Assembly: GCF_028009165.1 (NCBI RefSeq)
Contig: NC_079242.1
Span: 4,588,001 to 4,652,000, forward strand
Length of the DNA stretch: 64,000 bases
Direction: 5' to 3'
From: Akanthomyces muscarius
Lineage: Eukaryota > Ascomycota > Sordariomycetes > Hypocreales > Cordycipitaceae
A program made the position numbers and the translations under genes. Below the pieces are notes generated by a model. It saw only the letters and a program-made list of their open reading frames with translations, had not been told where the DNA came from and searched no databases. Position 1 is the first letter of the stretch. The number at the start of each line of letters is the position of its first letter. Shown here piece by piece: positions 1 to 10,639 of this stretch.

Positions 1-1230
1 CGATACCACGAGTCAAGAGATCGGAGCAAACGAGGTTGCGGCAAACACCGTTGCGGAAGTCGTGGAAGACACGGTTACGAGCGTGCTGCTGCATGCGTGC
101 GTGACTGTAGAAACACGAGTAGCCAAGTTCAGTAATTTTCTTGGCAAGGAGCTCGACACGGTTGGTAGAGTTGCAGAAAATAATGGACTGGTTAATTTGC
201 AACTTGGAGAAGAGAGTGTTCAAGCAGTGAACCTTTTGCTTCTCCTCAACAAAAGCGTAGTATTGGGTGATACCGCGGAGGGTGAGTTCGTCCATGAGGT
301 TGATTTCGTAAGGTGTGGTCATGTTGCGGTCGGAAAAGTCCTTGACGGACAGAGGGAAGGTGGCGGAGAAGAGCATAACCTGGCGGTCCTTGGGGTGGAA
401 CTGGAGAAGCTGCTCAATCGTGGGGGTAAATTCGGCAGACAGAAGCTTGTCGGCCTCGTCCATGATGAACATGGGGCACTCGCTCAGATCAGCAACATTC
501 TTTCCTGCTAAATCGAGGATACGGCCCGGAGTTCCGACCACAATATGGACGGGCTCCTGAAGGCGGATGATATCGTCGCGGAGGCCGGTACCACCAGTGG
601 TGACCATGACATTGACACCGAGGTGCTTGCCGAGGGTCTTGCAGACCTGCGAGGTCTGCATAGCCAATTCTCTGGTGGGGACGAGGATGAGACATTGAAT
701 CTTGTTGACTTTAGGGTTGATGCGCTCGAGGGCAGGGATAACAAAGGCAGCCGTCTTGCCGGTACCGTTTTTTGCTCGGGCCAGGACATCGCGTCCGGTC
801 AAGGCGACAGGGATAGCTTCTTCTTGAATCGGTGAAGGCTTTTCGAAACCAGCTTCAAAGATGCCCATGAGCAGATCTCTCTTGAGCGCAAAGTTTTCGA
901 ATTCGAGGCCCTTTGTTTTTGTGACATCCTAAAAGTGACAAGAGTTAGTCGATGGTTCTTGGATGTCGACACCGACGACAGATAACGGTGGGATCGCACG
1001 TGTTGGGCGCGGGGAGGGCAGCACGAACCTCTGTTTGTTGTCTGTTATCCTTGGTGGGTATCTTCAAGCTCTTCTTCCAATCATCGCCAGGAGCAGGCGA
1101 GGTGCTATCACTGCTATAGAAGGAAAATGAAGATGTTAGCCGGAGCTGCAGAGCGATTCGGTTGCATGGTCAAAGTAGGATCGGACCTGATCTGAGTGCT
1201 TCTCAGCTTATCCACTAGTTGATCTGTCAT
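1..1230 (-). CDS. dhh1: ATP-dependent RNA helicase Dhh1 (DEAD-box, DDX6 family), 3' part outside window
   Basis: Cytoplasmic DEAD-box helicase of the decapping/P-body pathway. Exons are 1230-1187, 1113-1029 and 928 to beyond position 1; introns 1114-1186 and 929-1028 have GT-AG ends and keep frame. The product starts [11 protein letters not shown]. About 352 residues lie in the window and hold, in order, the Q motif ([11 protein letters not shown]), motif I (AKNGTGKT), Ia (PTRELA), Ib (TPGR), II (DEAD), III (SAT) and the motif V region (RGID). The stretch DWKKSLKIP followed by [10 protein letters not shown] is typical of Dhh1/DDX6. The C-terminal end of the second RecA domain and the Q-rich tail lie past the window edge. 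A TATA-like run at 1257-1267 sits just upstream of the start, and a TCACGTGA palindrome lies at 1673-1680. Identification is from family motifs; exon ends are inferred. Confidence 0.93.
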
Positions 1231-1672
1231 AGTGCCGTGAGCTGCCGGCTGGCAGTTTATATATATCAATGGTTATGAGAGAAGAAATCGGGCGGTTTTG
1301 ATGGTAAGCCAGTGCAAATGGAGCTGGCCCTCGTAGCGCGGATGCGGTTCGTGGGTGTGCGTGTTTGAAGGGAGATTCGTCGTGGGAATTTTTTTCCGCC
1401 TCAGATGTTTGGGCGGACAAAGGGCAAGCGTAAGCGTCCGAAAATGATCTGATGAGAGTGCAAAAGAAGATCAAATAGCGAGCCTCCTTTGAGATTGGTT
1501 ACGCGGGTGCTGGTGAGGCCCTGGATTCGTGCGAGAACGTGTGGAAATGTAGAGGTTGGAGAGGAGGTTGTGGTGAGATGTTGCTTGGGAGGAAGGTTCC
1601 AGGCGTGCGCCGTAGCTGGAAGCGGCTGGAACTTGAGTGGTCTGAGCCAGGCCGAACAATCGGGCCAATGGG

Positions 1673-1680
1673 TCACGTGA
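1673..1680. promoter_or_regulatory. TCACGTGA palindrome upstream of dhh1
   Basis: Perfect CACGTG-core palindrome 443 bp upstream of the dhh1 start; a candidate Cbf1/bHLH site. It is one of five CACGTG sites found upstream of housekeeping genes in this window. Confidence 0.4.
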
Positions 1681-2047
1681 ACGCGGGGTTGCCGTACACC
1701 GGAGCTGGAGCTGCACTGGGTGAATTGAGAAAAGATGAGAGGAGGCAAGTCGAGTTGAGGCGACGGCATAGATGGGCGCTGGATTCCAATGGATAAGCCG
1801 TTGATCACAATTCGCAGTACGACGATTCGTTGGCCGTTTTATAGGGAGTTGGTGGACAGGTGCTGCATCACGAGTCACGGCCTAGCGCCTTGTGCGAGGT
1901 CAACCCCAGTCACCCTACAGGACCAGCAAACAAGCGAAGCACGAGCTCGAATTTCGTTTGACGTGTAGTGATTAATCAAATTTCGTCAAAAATATCAAGT
2001 TTCGTTGATGCAACACGAGTTCCTGTAGCACCGAAGCGCAAATCGAG

Positions 2048-2216
2048 ATTGGAGGCTGAAATCTCGCATGACACAACATGCGGCAAGCACTTTAAGCAAT
2101 AGCATCAAATCCATTTGATATGCATCCTTTTTCAATGTTGGACCCAGGCAAAATGAGGCAAGATGGCGCCAAAAAGAGGTCTGAAATTGGAGGCTGAGCC
2201 CCAAGACATGCGGCAA
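2048..2216. repeat. Imperfect two-copy direct repeat
   Basis: Blocks attggaggctga (2048-2059 and 2186-2197) and acatgcggcaa (2077-2086/7 and 2206-2216) occur in the same order, 17 and 8 bases apart in the two copies. The repeat lies between dhh1 and the acyl-CoA dehydrogenase gene. Its origin is unknown; it may be a relic of a local duplication. Confidence 0.45.
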
Positions 2217-2503
2217 ACAATTCGAGTACCCCTATTTGTGCCGCGAAGTACCTTGACATGAGTGAAAGTCACACATTAATTCAAGTTCCTTTCTGTTTAA
2301 GTTGATATGTATTCTTTGTGCAAATTCTATCGATGCAGTATAGAGTATAGCAGAAGCGAAAAGTGAAATTGGGAATGGAATCCTATCCCCAGATAGATAC
2401 ATGGTATTCATACAGTCTGGACAAGCCCTGGTCATGCTGCGCCCTCATACGCCCCCCTGAAATCAAACACGAACAAGAAAACTTTTTGTCTCCCCTCCAT
2501 CAT

Positions 2504-4138
2504 TTACAGCTTCATGCCCATGGCCTTGGCCACACGCATGCTCTGCCTCATGCTGAGATCCAGCATAATCTCCTCGCTGCCACCGGGAATGGCATAAGCG
2601 CGGACGTCGCGGTACAGGCGCTCGACCTTGGCGCCCTGGCCGCCGCGCGAGTACGACAGACCGCCAAAGATCTGGCTCGCCTCGCGGGCGCAAAACTCGA
2701 AGGTCAGCGTCGACTGGGCCTTGAGGCCGGCAATGGGCCCGCCGAGGCGCAGCATGGCCTCGGTGTCGGGCATGCGCTCGCACTGGTAGACGACGTTCTC
2801 GAGCCAGTTGTACGAGGCCTCGACCTGGCGGGCCATGTGGGCGAGCTTCATGCGGATGACGGGGTGGTCGATGAGCTTCTTGCCAAAGGTGCGTCGCTTA
2901 TTGGCGTACTTGACCGACTCCTCGAAGAGCACGCGCGAGAAGCGCAGCGACTGGATGATGATGCCGATGCGCTCGTGGTTAAAGTTGGACATGATGACGC
3001 GGAAGCCCTGGTTCTGCTTGCCGAGCAGGTTCTCGACGGGCACCTTGACGTCCTCAAAGGTCACGTACGTCGTGCCCGAGGACCACACGCCCTGGCAGTC
3101 CATGCGGCGCGTGCTGACGCCCTCGGTGCGCTCAATCAGCAGCAGCGAGACGCCGTTCATGCCGGGCCCGCCCGTGCGCACCGCCGTCGTGAAGTAGTCG
3201 GCCCAGATGCCGTTGGTGATCCACTTCTTCTCGCCGTTGACGATGAAGTGCTTGCCGTCCTCGCTGAGCTTGGCCTCGCACGTCAGGTTGGCGACGTCGG
3301 AGCCGGCGTCGGGCTCGGTGATGGCGAGGCAGATGCGCTTGTCGCCGCTCAGAAGACCCGGCAGGACGCGGTCCTTGAGGGCCTGCTGGCCAAACTTCAT
3401 GACGGGCGGCGCGCCGATGCCGTAGCCGCCAATCAGGTTCCAGATGAAGCCGCCGGAGCCGGTGCGGCACAGCTCGTCGGTCAGCAGCATCTCGTGGAAG
3501 AGATCCCACTTCTCGGGCGCGACCGACTTGACGCCGCTGGCGTACTCGGTCGGGTACTTGACGCCCAGCAGGCCGGCGAGGTAGCCGCGGCGGCCCATCT
3601 CCTTGTACACCTCCTCGGGCACGCGCTTGGCCTCATCCCACTCGGTGACGTTGGGCTCGAGCTCATTGTCCACCCACTCGCGCACCTCGGCGCGCAGGGC
3701 CGCGTGCGTCTCGTTGAAGTAGGGCGAGTGCTGGCCCTGGTACCAGCCGGGGTCGCCAAAGGGGATCTGGGCGCCAAAGGGCTCGAGGGCGTCGGCGTTT
3801 TCCTCCTCGTGGCCGGCGCGCGACACCTCCTTCTGGGTGGCGGCGACCGTCTTGGGGGACGGCTCCGCGACGGGCTCCGGCGCGGGCTTGGGCTTGGGCT
3901 TGGTGTCGAGGGAGCCGACGTGCAGGCGGCCGTGCCACTTCTTCAGGATGCCCTCGTTGTGGTACTTCCAGAACTGCTTAGAAGCGTCCTTGCCACCGAC
4001 GCGCTGCAGGATCTTCTTGCCGCCCGGGTGGTCATCCTGGAACTTGGTGACATCGTAGACGTCGCCGTCGACAATGATGTAGAGGTTGTCGGCCTTGTTG
4101 TGCGTGGCGACGTCGCTGACGGTGAATGTCTTGGACAT
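2504..4138 (-). CDS. Cytochrome b5 - acyl-CoA dehydrogenase fusion protein
   Basis: Intronless, 544 residues from the ATG at 4138. This start was chosen because it begins the b5 domain; the frame stays open upstream to 4342 but codes there for leader-like, low-quality sequence. Residues 1-75 form a cytochrome b5 heme-binding domain with the HPGG core (His37) and second axial His60. After a Pro/Lys-rich linker, residues ~140-544 form an FAD acyl-CoA dehydrogenase: an ITEPDAGSD flavin loop, a WITNG segment and a C-terminal GGSEEI block. In the usual EGT position the protein has GGS, so the catalytic base must lie elsewhere, as in the isovaleryl- and long-chain-type enzymes. It probably oxidises an acyl-CoA, with b5 perhaps passing electrons on; the acceptor is inference. 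No mitochondrial presequence is visible, and the end (MKL) is not a clear PTS1. Confidence 0.92.
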   Translation of the reverse strand: MSKTFTVSDVATHNKADNLYIIVDGDVYDVTKFQDDHPGGKKILQRVGGKDASKQFWKYHNEGILKKWHGRLHVGSLDTKPKPKPAPEPVAEPSPKTVAATQKEVSRAGHEEENADALEPFGAQIPFGDPGWYQGQHSPYFNETHAALRAEVREWVDNELEPNVTEWDEAKRVPEEVYKEMGRRGYLAGLLGVKYPTEYASGVKSVAPEKWDLFHEMLLTDELCRTGSGGFIWNLIGGYGIGAPPVMKFGQQALKDRVLPGLLSGDKRICLAITEPDAGSDVANLTCEAKLSEDGKHFIVNGEKKWITNGIWADYFTTAVRTGGPGMNGVSLLLIERTEGVSTRRMDCQGVWSSGTTYVTFEDVKVPVENLLGKQNQGFRVIMSNFNHERIGIIIQSLRFSRVLFEESVKYANKRRTFGKKLIDHPVIRMKLAHMARQVEASYNWLENVVYQCERMPDTEAMLRLGGPIAGLKAQSTLTFEFCAREASQIFGGLSYSRGGQGAKVERLYRDVRAYAIPGGSEEIMLDLSMRQSMRVAKAMGMKL

Positions 4139-5687
4139 GGTGATGTCTGTGGGCTGTGTGAGCAAAACAGACAATGTGTGAAGGGCGGGTATAGATGGGA
4201 AAGGTAAAGAGGGAAAAAGGAGAAAGAGGTCCAAGAGATGGAGGGTGGGAGTCGGGAAGGTTTTGTAGAATGATTTGAAAAGAGTGGCCTGTGAATGAAC
4301 AATGCGGAGGCTTAAAACCTGGGGTATGGGAGCTCGAAGCACGGGTTCAGCTTACACACCAGTACGGTCAGAAACTCGGCTTGGGGAGGGATTGCTTTTA
4401 GCTCGAGGTTGGTTGCGCGTGTCAATCACATGCCACTATGACGGAACCAGCGGGCGCATCCAGCTTATTAGTGCGCAGCAGGTCCTTTGTTCCCATGGTG
4501 GAAATCTCTCCGTACCCCGGAGAGAGCCGGCCTTTTCTCGATGGTTTATGAGATTTTACTATTCGCAGCTGAGACACCAGAACTTCTGACGAACAGCCAT
4601 TGGCCGCAGTCGTCTCAAGCCGGCTGCTTTGGGCGAAGCGTCAAGACGGGCGCATTCCTCACATACTTGAGCGACAGCGCCCATTCCTGATGGCGGTGCA
4701 TCCAGTAGTAACCCGGCCGCTGTGAGTGGTCCAGCGCGCCGGCCGGTCACCGCTAGGTCCCCCGGAAGCAGCTTGCGGCTCTGCTGGCATGTGAAGACAG
4801 ATGGTCAGGCCCACGCTGTTAGCGTCCGCTGCAGCATATGGGTTCGGGGCCCAAAAGCTAGTGTCGCGTCACGGTGCTCTGGGTGGGTTTCTGGAGCACA
4901 CATGGCACATGCCGAGGCTTTGCGCACGCAGCGGACACACACGACGACGCACATGTAGGGACAATGCTGGCCAGTGGTAAGATGTAATATGCAGGACAGA
5001 CTACTGGCTGGCTTCTTGCCCTTACTCTGCGAGACCTAACTGGCTAGTGGTCCGTCCTCCTGACCGGCCCGATTAGGAAACCATGTCCGGTAACCCACCC
5101 GAGAGCTCCGGGGGGTGATGCGCACTAAAAGCCGGCACCGGCCGCCCACCACCACGGTACAATGCCCTGGGCCGAAGAGGGCCAAGATTGGGGGCACGCC
5201 GCTGAGTTCAACTTCTGGTGATGTTCTAAATTGCACCTGATTGTGTGACTTGTTACTTTCTACCGGCCGAAGCTATACCAGTCAAGTGGTTGCGGACCGG
5301 TTCACAGCCCAGCTGCACCATGGCACCCCGGCGATGGTCCGTTGAATTCTTCCATCTGCATCGCGGTTCTCGCACTACCGATTCCCATACTATTCGCTAC
5401 ATTGCGAAATAGCATGAATCACAAGGCAGGCCGCGGACGCCTGTAACGTGGTTTTCAGACATCACCACATGCTTTCAGTATACCAACCTGAACGACGCTT
5501 GCATCGTGTTATTGCAAGCAATGAAAAACTAGTTCACTAAAACAATCATTCATGCAAAGCTACAGACAGACTATGCCCTCGGCTGTCTGATTCCGAACTC
5601 TTGTACGCCATGTTTATCCGAACAGCAAAATCCCAAACTTCCCATGAAAAGCAACAAATGACCAAATAATTCTACTCCACGACTCAC
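4139..5687. other. Intergenic region, no gene seen
   Basis: The first 150-200 bases next to 4138 are pyrimidine-rich on the minus strand, as expected for the dehydrogenase leader. The rest shows no reading frame with recognisable similarity, no tRNA and no repeat. The far end is the 3' flank of FEN1. Confidence 0.6.
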
Positions 5688-7004
5688 TCAGGCACCTCGC
5701 GGCTTACCCTTGGTGGCCGCCTTGTCCTTCTTCTCCTGCTTCTGCTTCTTCTTTTTCTCCTCATTCTTCTCGTCCAGCTTGCGCTTGTGCGCCGCCTTTT
5801 CCGCGTCCGTCTTGGGCATCACCTTGAAGAAGCCCTCGAGGCGCGCCTGCTGCGAGCTCTTTAGGTTCTTCTCCAGGCGCGCGCCGCCGCTGCGCACACG
5901 GTCCTCCGAGAAGCCCTTTTCCGTCACCAGGAACTGCACCAGCCCATCCATGTCGGGCTTGTCCCACTTGACGTCGCACAGCGGGTCGTCAGCTGGGCGC
6001 ACGTCGGGCGAGAAGAAGAGATCGCGCGCGTCCTCGTACGGCCAGTCCTCGGGGATGGTATATTTTTTCTTCGAGTCGTTCTCCATGGCCTCGACGACTT
6101 TCTCGAGGGTGCCGTATTCGCGAATGAGCTTAAGGGCCGTAGTAGGGCCGACTTTAGGGATCGGATCTAGATAATCGCAGCCGAGAAGAATGCAGAGGTC
6201 GACAAACTAATCACAAAACGTTAGCAACGGTCAACAAAAATCAAGAGAACCTAGTGCGAATGAGTGTACCTGTTTTCGCTCCATGTTCAACCCCTCGAGC
6301 ACCTTGTCCAGGTGAATCTCTTGGATAGGCTCTTTGCGCTGCTCGCTAAACGTCAGATGTCGCAGCAGAATCGGCGAGTCGAAGCACAGCGTATCCATGT
6401 CCTCGCTCGCCGCCGCAAACACCTTTTGTGCCTTGGCCAGCACCGCGCACTGCGCCTCGGCCTCGGTCGGCGCGATAATGTACGGGATGCCCATGAGCTT
6501 GAGCAGGCGCTGGCATTCGGCATTGTGCTCGCGCGTGACGCGCACGGTGCGGCGCGAGAACTTCTCGACGTCCTCGGCGGTACCCGTCTCCTTGGCCTCC
6601 TCTAGGCCCTCCTGGGCCGTCTGCTTGCGCTGGAAGCGCTTGGCCAGCTCGCCGGACTTGAGCTTGGGCGGGGCGCCGTCAAAAACGTACAGAGGCTTGA
6701 TGCCGTTGTCCACCATGCGCAGCGTGCGGTAAAACATGCCCATCAGATGTGATGTCGTCTCGCCCGTGTCGTTCATGAGCTGCTGGCCGTCGGAGCGCAC
6801 GGCGATGAGGAAGCTGTAGATGCTCATCGACGCATCCTACCCGTGGAGAGGTTCTGGTTAGCTTCAAGATCTCAGGTCGGTAGGTTAGAAGTGATAGATA
6901 CGCACAATAGCAACTTTGCGACCAAAATGGTTCTTGATTTCGCCTTCCTTGATCGCATCGGGAGCTTCCTCCTTGATGATCGAGAAAAGCTGCTTGATAC
7001 CCAT
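5688..7004 (-). CDS. fen1: Flap endonuclease 1 (FEN1/Rad27)
   Basis: Structure-specific 5' nuclease for Okazaki fragment maturation and long-patch base excision repair, acting in the nucleus. Exons 7004-6906, 6836-6270 and 6206-5688 give 394 residues; introns are 69 and 63 bp with GT-AG ends. The metal-binding acids fall exactly at the family positions: Asp34, Asp86, Glu158, Glu160, Asp179 and Asp181, with the further Asp in [13 protein letters not shown]-interacting box (QARLEGFF) lies at 342-349, followed by a Lys-rich tail ending KGKPRGA. Length matches the family norm of about 380-395. An ACGCGT element (7148-7153), 144 bp upstream of the start, fits S-phase control of the MBF type; this is inference. 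Confidence 0.97.
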
Positions 7005-7770
7005 GATAGCGTCGAGTGTCCGAGTTCCTCCACTAATGTTGTCCCAAATCGAATGCTATGTAGAGAACCAACAGGGAGAAGGGTGTCTGTTGATCGAATT
7101 GCAGTCACGGAAAAACTGAAGCTCGGCCCTGCAAACGAGAGGTTGTAACGCGTAGTGCGCGTGTCGCGGGGACCAGCTTTAAGTGGTTCCACTTTTCTCG
7201 CGACCCTCGTTAATGGCCACATTCGAAGCAACTCACAAACAATTACTCAGTATGCTCAAAGTATTAAAGAGACTTTCCTTTCCGATTATGTTATACTCCA
7301 TCTACAGAAATGTATCACTGGAGCTTTGCCAAAGCCGACACGAATGAATAGGCCCTGCTATACCAGAGCTCTGCCAGTCTGAAAAGAGGCTTCATAGCTT
7401 GGACGGCAAGTTGTGCTGCCAGGTCAGGCTGATGGCGTATGGAACGAGCTTCTACTTTCCACTGCCTCATGCCACCGCGTAGAAAGCCCGTGCTCCAGTG
7501 ATTGAAGAAATTTCATTTATATACCGCTCGGAATACAGTGCGTCAAGGATTGATCTCGCCTTGCGCTCCACCTTGCCGTGCGGAGGGAATCATCTACAGT
7601 GCATGCAATCAGTCACGTCGACTTCACCTGGACCGCGTCTCATTTGTTCTCTTAATGGCGAAGGGGTATCGTACAGCTGTCCTTTGACTAACCGCCTGAA
7701 AATATTCATACATTTCTTTGGGCGCCCAACGTATCTGCCGTTTCCATATGCGTTCCTTGGGCCGATTTTA
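7005..7770. other. Intergenic region between FEN1 and NUP37
   Basis: Promoter side of FEN1 (with the ACGCGT at 7148-7153) and 3' flank of NUP37. The plus-strand open frame that crosses 7498-8292 runs into the NUP37 coding region on the opposite strand and has no family features. Nothing else is seen. Confidence 0.6.
7148..7153. promoter_or_regulatory. MCB-like ACGCGT element upstream of FEN1
   Basis: A palindromic ACGCGT lies 144 bp upstream of the FEN1 start. MCB sites bind MBF and drive G1/S expression of replication genes in yeasts. A single hexamer is weak evidence on its own. Confidence 0.35.
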
Positions 7771-9959
7771 TTACTCGTCAAAAAACACCCTCTTTCGGAC
7801 ATTGGTGGGCGTCCCATTCAACGACTCCAATGCTTGGTCAATTTCCATAATGCCCAGCATCTCAGCCTCCACGTCACGCGAAATATCCGCCGTCTCGTCC
7901 GCTGCAGCGCTGAGCGTGTTGGCAAAGTCAAAGCCAACGCGCTTCCGCGACGCAACGGTCGGAGATTCCACTTCCATGTCGTGATCCTGGTCGGCAGGGG
8001 CCGCCGACCTGAGACGCAGCGAACCAGCCTTGGCTGTACTGAGGTTAAAAGACAGCTTCGGCGCGGCCTTGTCCTTCTCCCCATGCACGATGATGGCATT
8101 TGGGCGCTCCTTGGAGAAGAGGCGTCTGGGTCGATACAGCGCGAGCTTCTTGCTCCCGCTTTCGTCGCCGTCCCGGGCAATAACAAGTCTCGATTCGCCA
8201 CGGATGACTACCTCTACAGCCATGCCACCATCAGCGAGCGCACCAGAGCTCTGGGCCGGGATAAGGTCGACGCCACAGCATGGCTCTCCTAGCAAGCCAG
8301 TAGCCAAGTCGGCAAGCTTAGTCATTTTCGAGGGCAGGCCACCGCTAAACAGGTTCACACCGCCACCAGATCCCTTGTTCAGCTGCGAATCCCAGAACCG
8401 GGCGACGTGCGGCACCACGCAGACATGCTCCAGACCGCCAACCCATAGAACTAAGGCCTCATCCTGCGATGCCTTCTTGAGCGATGGAATGACCGCCGTT
8501 CGCACTCCACCATGTATGGCAGCAAGCCTCTCCAGTGTGTTTGTAGAGTTCAGCGAAGCAGTAGCTTGCTTACGGGTGTGCGGTGTCATGGGTGCAAACT
8601 CGCCCTGCTGTGTCTCCTTATTTTGGTTGGCGATGCTGCGCAAAGAGCCTGTGCCTTCGACATACCCCGATATGCTGAAGGCCGTCAGAGCCGCGCCGCG
8701 AACACCAGACTTGAGTTTTGTCGACATGGCCGCACCGGCAGACAGCGGGCTCACACCATCAATATCCCAAATTCCCCACATGCCATCAGCAAGCAGCACG
8801 AAAACTGCTTGGCCTCTTGCTATCCACGCAGCATCCAAAATCGGCTTCCTTGCTGACGAAGGCTTCGCGAATGGCTGATATAGAGAGAGAAGCCACGAAC
8901 CCTGGCCGGGGAATGGGCCAGTAGCCTCGGGGTCGTTGGGTATAGAAGAGGCCGCGTAGTCGTAGATTCGGGTAGCAGCCGTGACGGATACGGTAAGGAG
9001 CTGTGTGCCGTGGGTAGGGTTGAAGGAGATGCTCTTTAGTGGATTGGGCAGGTATTCTGTCTGGAAAGGTTCCAGCGGTCGGCCTGACTTCACATCCAGC
9101 GCAACGTCCCAAAGCCGCAGAACACCAGACGCCTGCTTGCAGTGTGCCGCCACGATCAGACGAGGCGGGCTGACCGGCTGTGCGGACGAGGAGGTTCTCG
9201 CGAGCGCAACCGCCAGCCCGTCGCTCGGTCTCGTCTGGCCTCCCAGCCCAATGAGTGACTCGCCCCATGCGCCGGAGCCAGCCTGCCCGGCCAACAAATC
9301 GATGCGCAGCTCCGGGCGCGCCTTGCTCTCCGGGGATGGCGGTGTGCTCGGCAGCACAATCACGTATGCATCGTTGCTCGCACACGACACGGCAAAGACG
9401 AGCTTGTCGCCGAGTAGGGTAGCGCCCGTGGCAGCGCCGTCGGCCGTGTTAGGGCTGTTGGGCAAGACGGCCACGTGCAGCACCGACGTGCCAAGCGTGA
9501 GGTCGAGGGTCTGGATGATTTCGGGATAGGGCGCTTCTTCGGTCGAGGCTTCAAACTCGGGCTTGTCCACAAACGCAGCGGCGCTCGTTGTCTTGGCGGC
9601 TGGCTCTTCGTCGTCCGAGTCGATCACCATGACGCCGGCATCGGCAGAGCCTCCATTCTGGTGCTGCTTTGCGGGTTCCGGTTTCTGTGAGGGTTTGAAG
9701 CGACGACCACCACGCCATACTACGGTCACGCCGGTTTCGTGGCCGTAAATTAGAACGGTCGCTCCTTGTGGTGACTGCGTTGGGTATGTCTGGACATCGT
9801 GTATCCGTCGGGAGAGGTTGTATCTGTTGTTATCGACAAGTAAGCGATTGTATTTCTGGCTGCATTGCACCAGCTATAAACATCGTAGGTGATCGTTTCT
9901 TACGTGAGAAGAGTATTTTGTGTGGTGCGTCGTATACGGGGACCAGTTGAAGAGGTCAT
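7771..9959 (-). CDS. nup37: Nucleoporin Nup37 (WD40 protein with long fungal C-terminal extension)
   Basis: Likely member of the Y-shaped (Nup84/Nup107) nuclear pore subcomplex. Exon 1 is 9959-9904 and exon 2 is 9859-7771; the intron 9860-9903 is short with GT-AG ends. This gives 714 residues starting MTSSTGPRIRR. The N-terminal part has the opening seen in fungal Nup37 (a YPTQSPQG strand, then LIYGHETGVTVVWRGGRRF), followed by WD-type repeats (for example GVLRLWDVAL, GMWGIWDIDG). The C-terminal ~200 residues are acidic and low in repeats, ending RKRVFFDE. The length resembles filamentous-fungal Nup37 and exceeds yeast or animal forms. A TCACGTGA site lies 244 bp upstream. The family call is from remembered sequence features; another WD40 protein is possible but less likely. 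Confidence 0.75.
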
Positions 9960-10639
9960 TCTGAAGCAAATTGCTTGAGCGCGCAGACCCAGCACGAAAG
10001 ATCGTATGAGGTGTTTGCTCAGGAAAGCTTCGATATCGAGTACTTCTCTGAGGTGAAAAACAAAGATTCTATGGCGAGTGGATCGAATATGTTTCGACGC
10101 GGCTTGTGCATGCAGCTCGGATATTATTTCACTGGTAATCGCACGAGCATGGCACATGGCTTTTTGCTCGACGCGTTGCTGTCGAGCTTCTCACTATGAG
10201 CGTCACGTGATCCGTAACAGTCCTACCCTGCAACATGTTAACCGGCACTATTTGCGCATTTCCTTCCCGTCCTAGCTCCTTGGACTCATCGTTTGTCTAA
10301 TTCATGTGTTGATTGATATTCGGGCAATCATTTTCTTGGTAGGTATCGTTGGTCTAAGTCAAATTGTACGTAAAGGGAGAAGGAACGCGCACAGGTGCTT
10401 CAAGGTTTGCGGCAACATGCTAAGACCTAGTTGAACCCAGTTGTTATCATGTGCCAAAGTAAAGTAAAAACATTGTCGGTGACGGTATAATTAGAAAGTT
10501 CGGAGTTCGATAACGTATACATACGGTCTATCACTATACTATGTAGCATGGCGCATTCCCATCACGACCTCTGTGTGGATGCCCTCCGTGTAAGTGAGAA
10601 CAAGGCATCCATCCACTCCAGCAAACCATCCTGCCCCAT
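9960..10639. other. Intergenic region between NUP37 and secreted-protein gene
   Basis: NUP37 promoter (TCACGTGA at 10203-10210) and 3' flank of the next minus-strand gene. No further gene, tRNA or repeat is seen. Confidence 0.6.
10203..10210. promoter_or_regulatory. TCACGTGA palindrome upstream of NUP37
   Basis: Perfect 8-bp palindrome with a CACGTG core, 244 bp upstream of the NUP37 start. It is the type of site bound by Cbf1-like bHLH factors. The same octamer occurs at 1673-1680 upstream of dhh1. Confidence 0.45.

Larger units (their letters stand above)
1231..2503. other. Intergenic region upstream of dhh1
   Basis: No convincing gene. It holds the dhh1 promoter/leader side (TCACGTGA at 1673-1680) and the 3' flank of the acyl-CoA dehydrogenase gene. 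A short imperfect direct repeat is present: copies at 2048-2086 and 2186-2216 share the blocks attggaggctga and acatgcggcaa. Reading frames here lack family similarity and look like chance. Confidence 0.6.

Noticed and set aside
2363..4207. 614-codon plus-strand open frame
   Set aside because: It lies exactly opposite the cytochrome b5-acyl-CoA dehydrogenase. GC-rich third positions remove stops on the other strand; the product is a Leu/Ala/Val/Gly-rich shadow with no domain.
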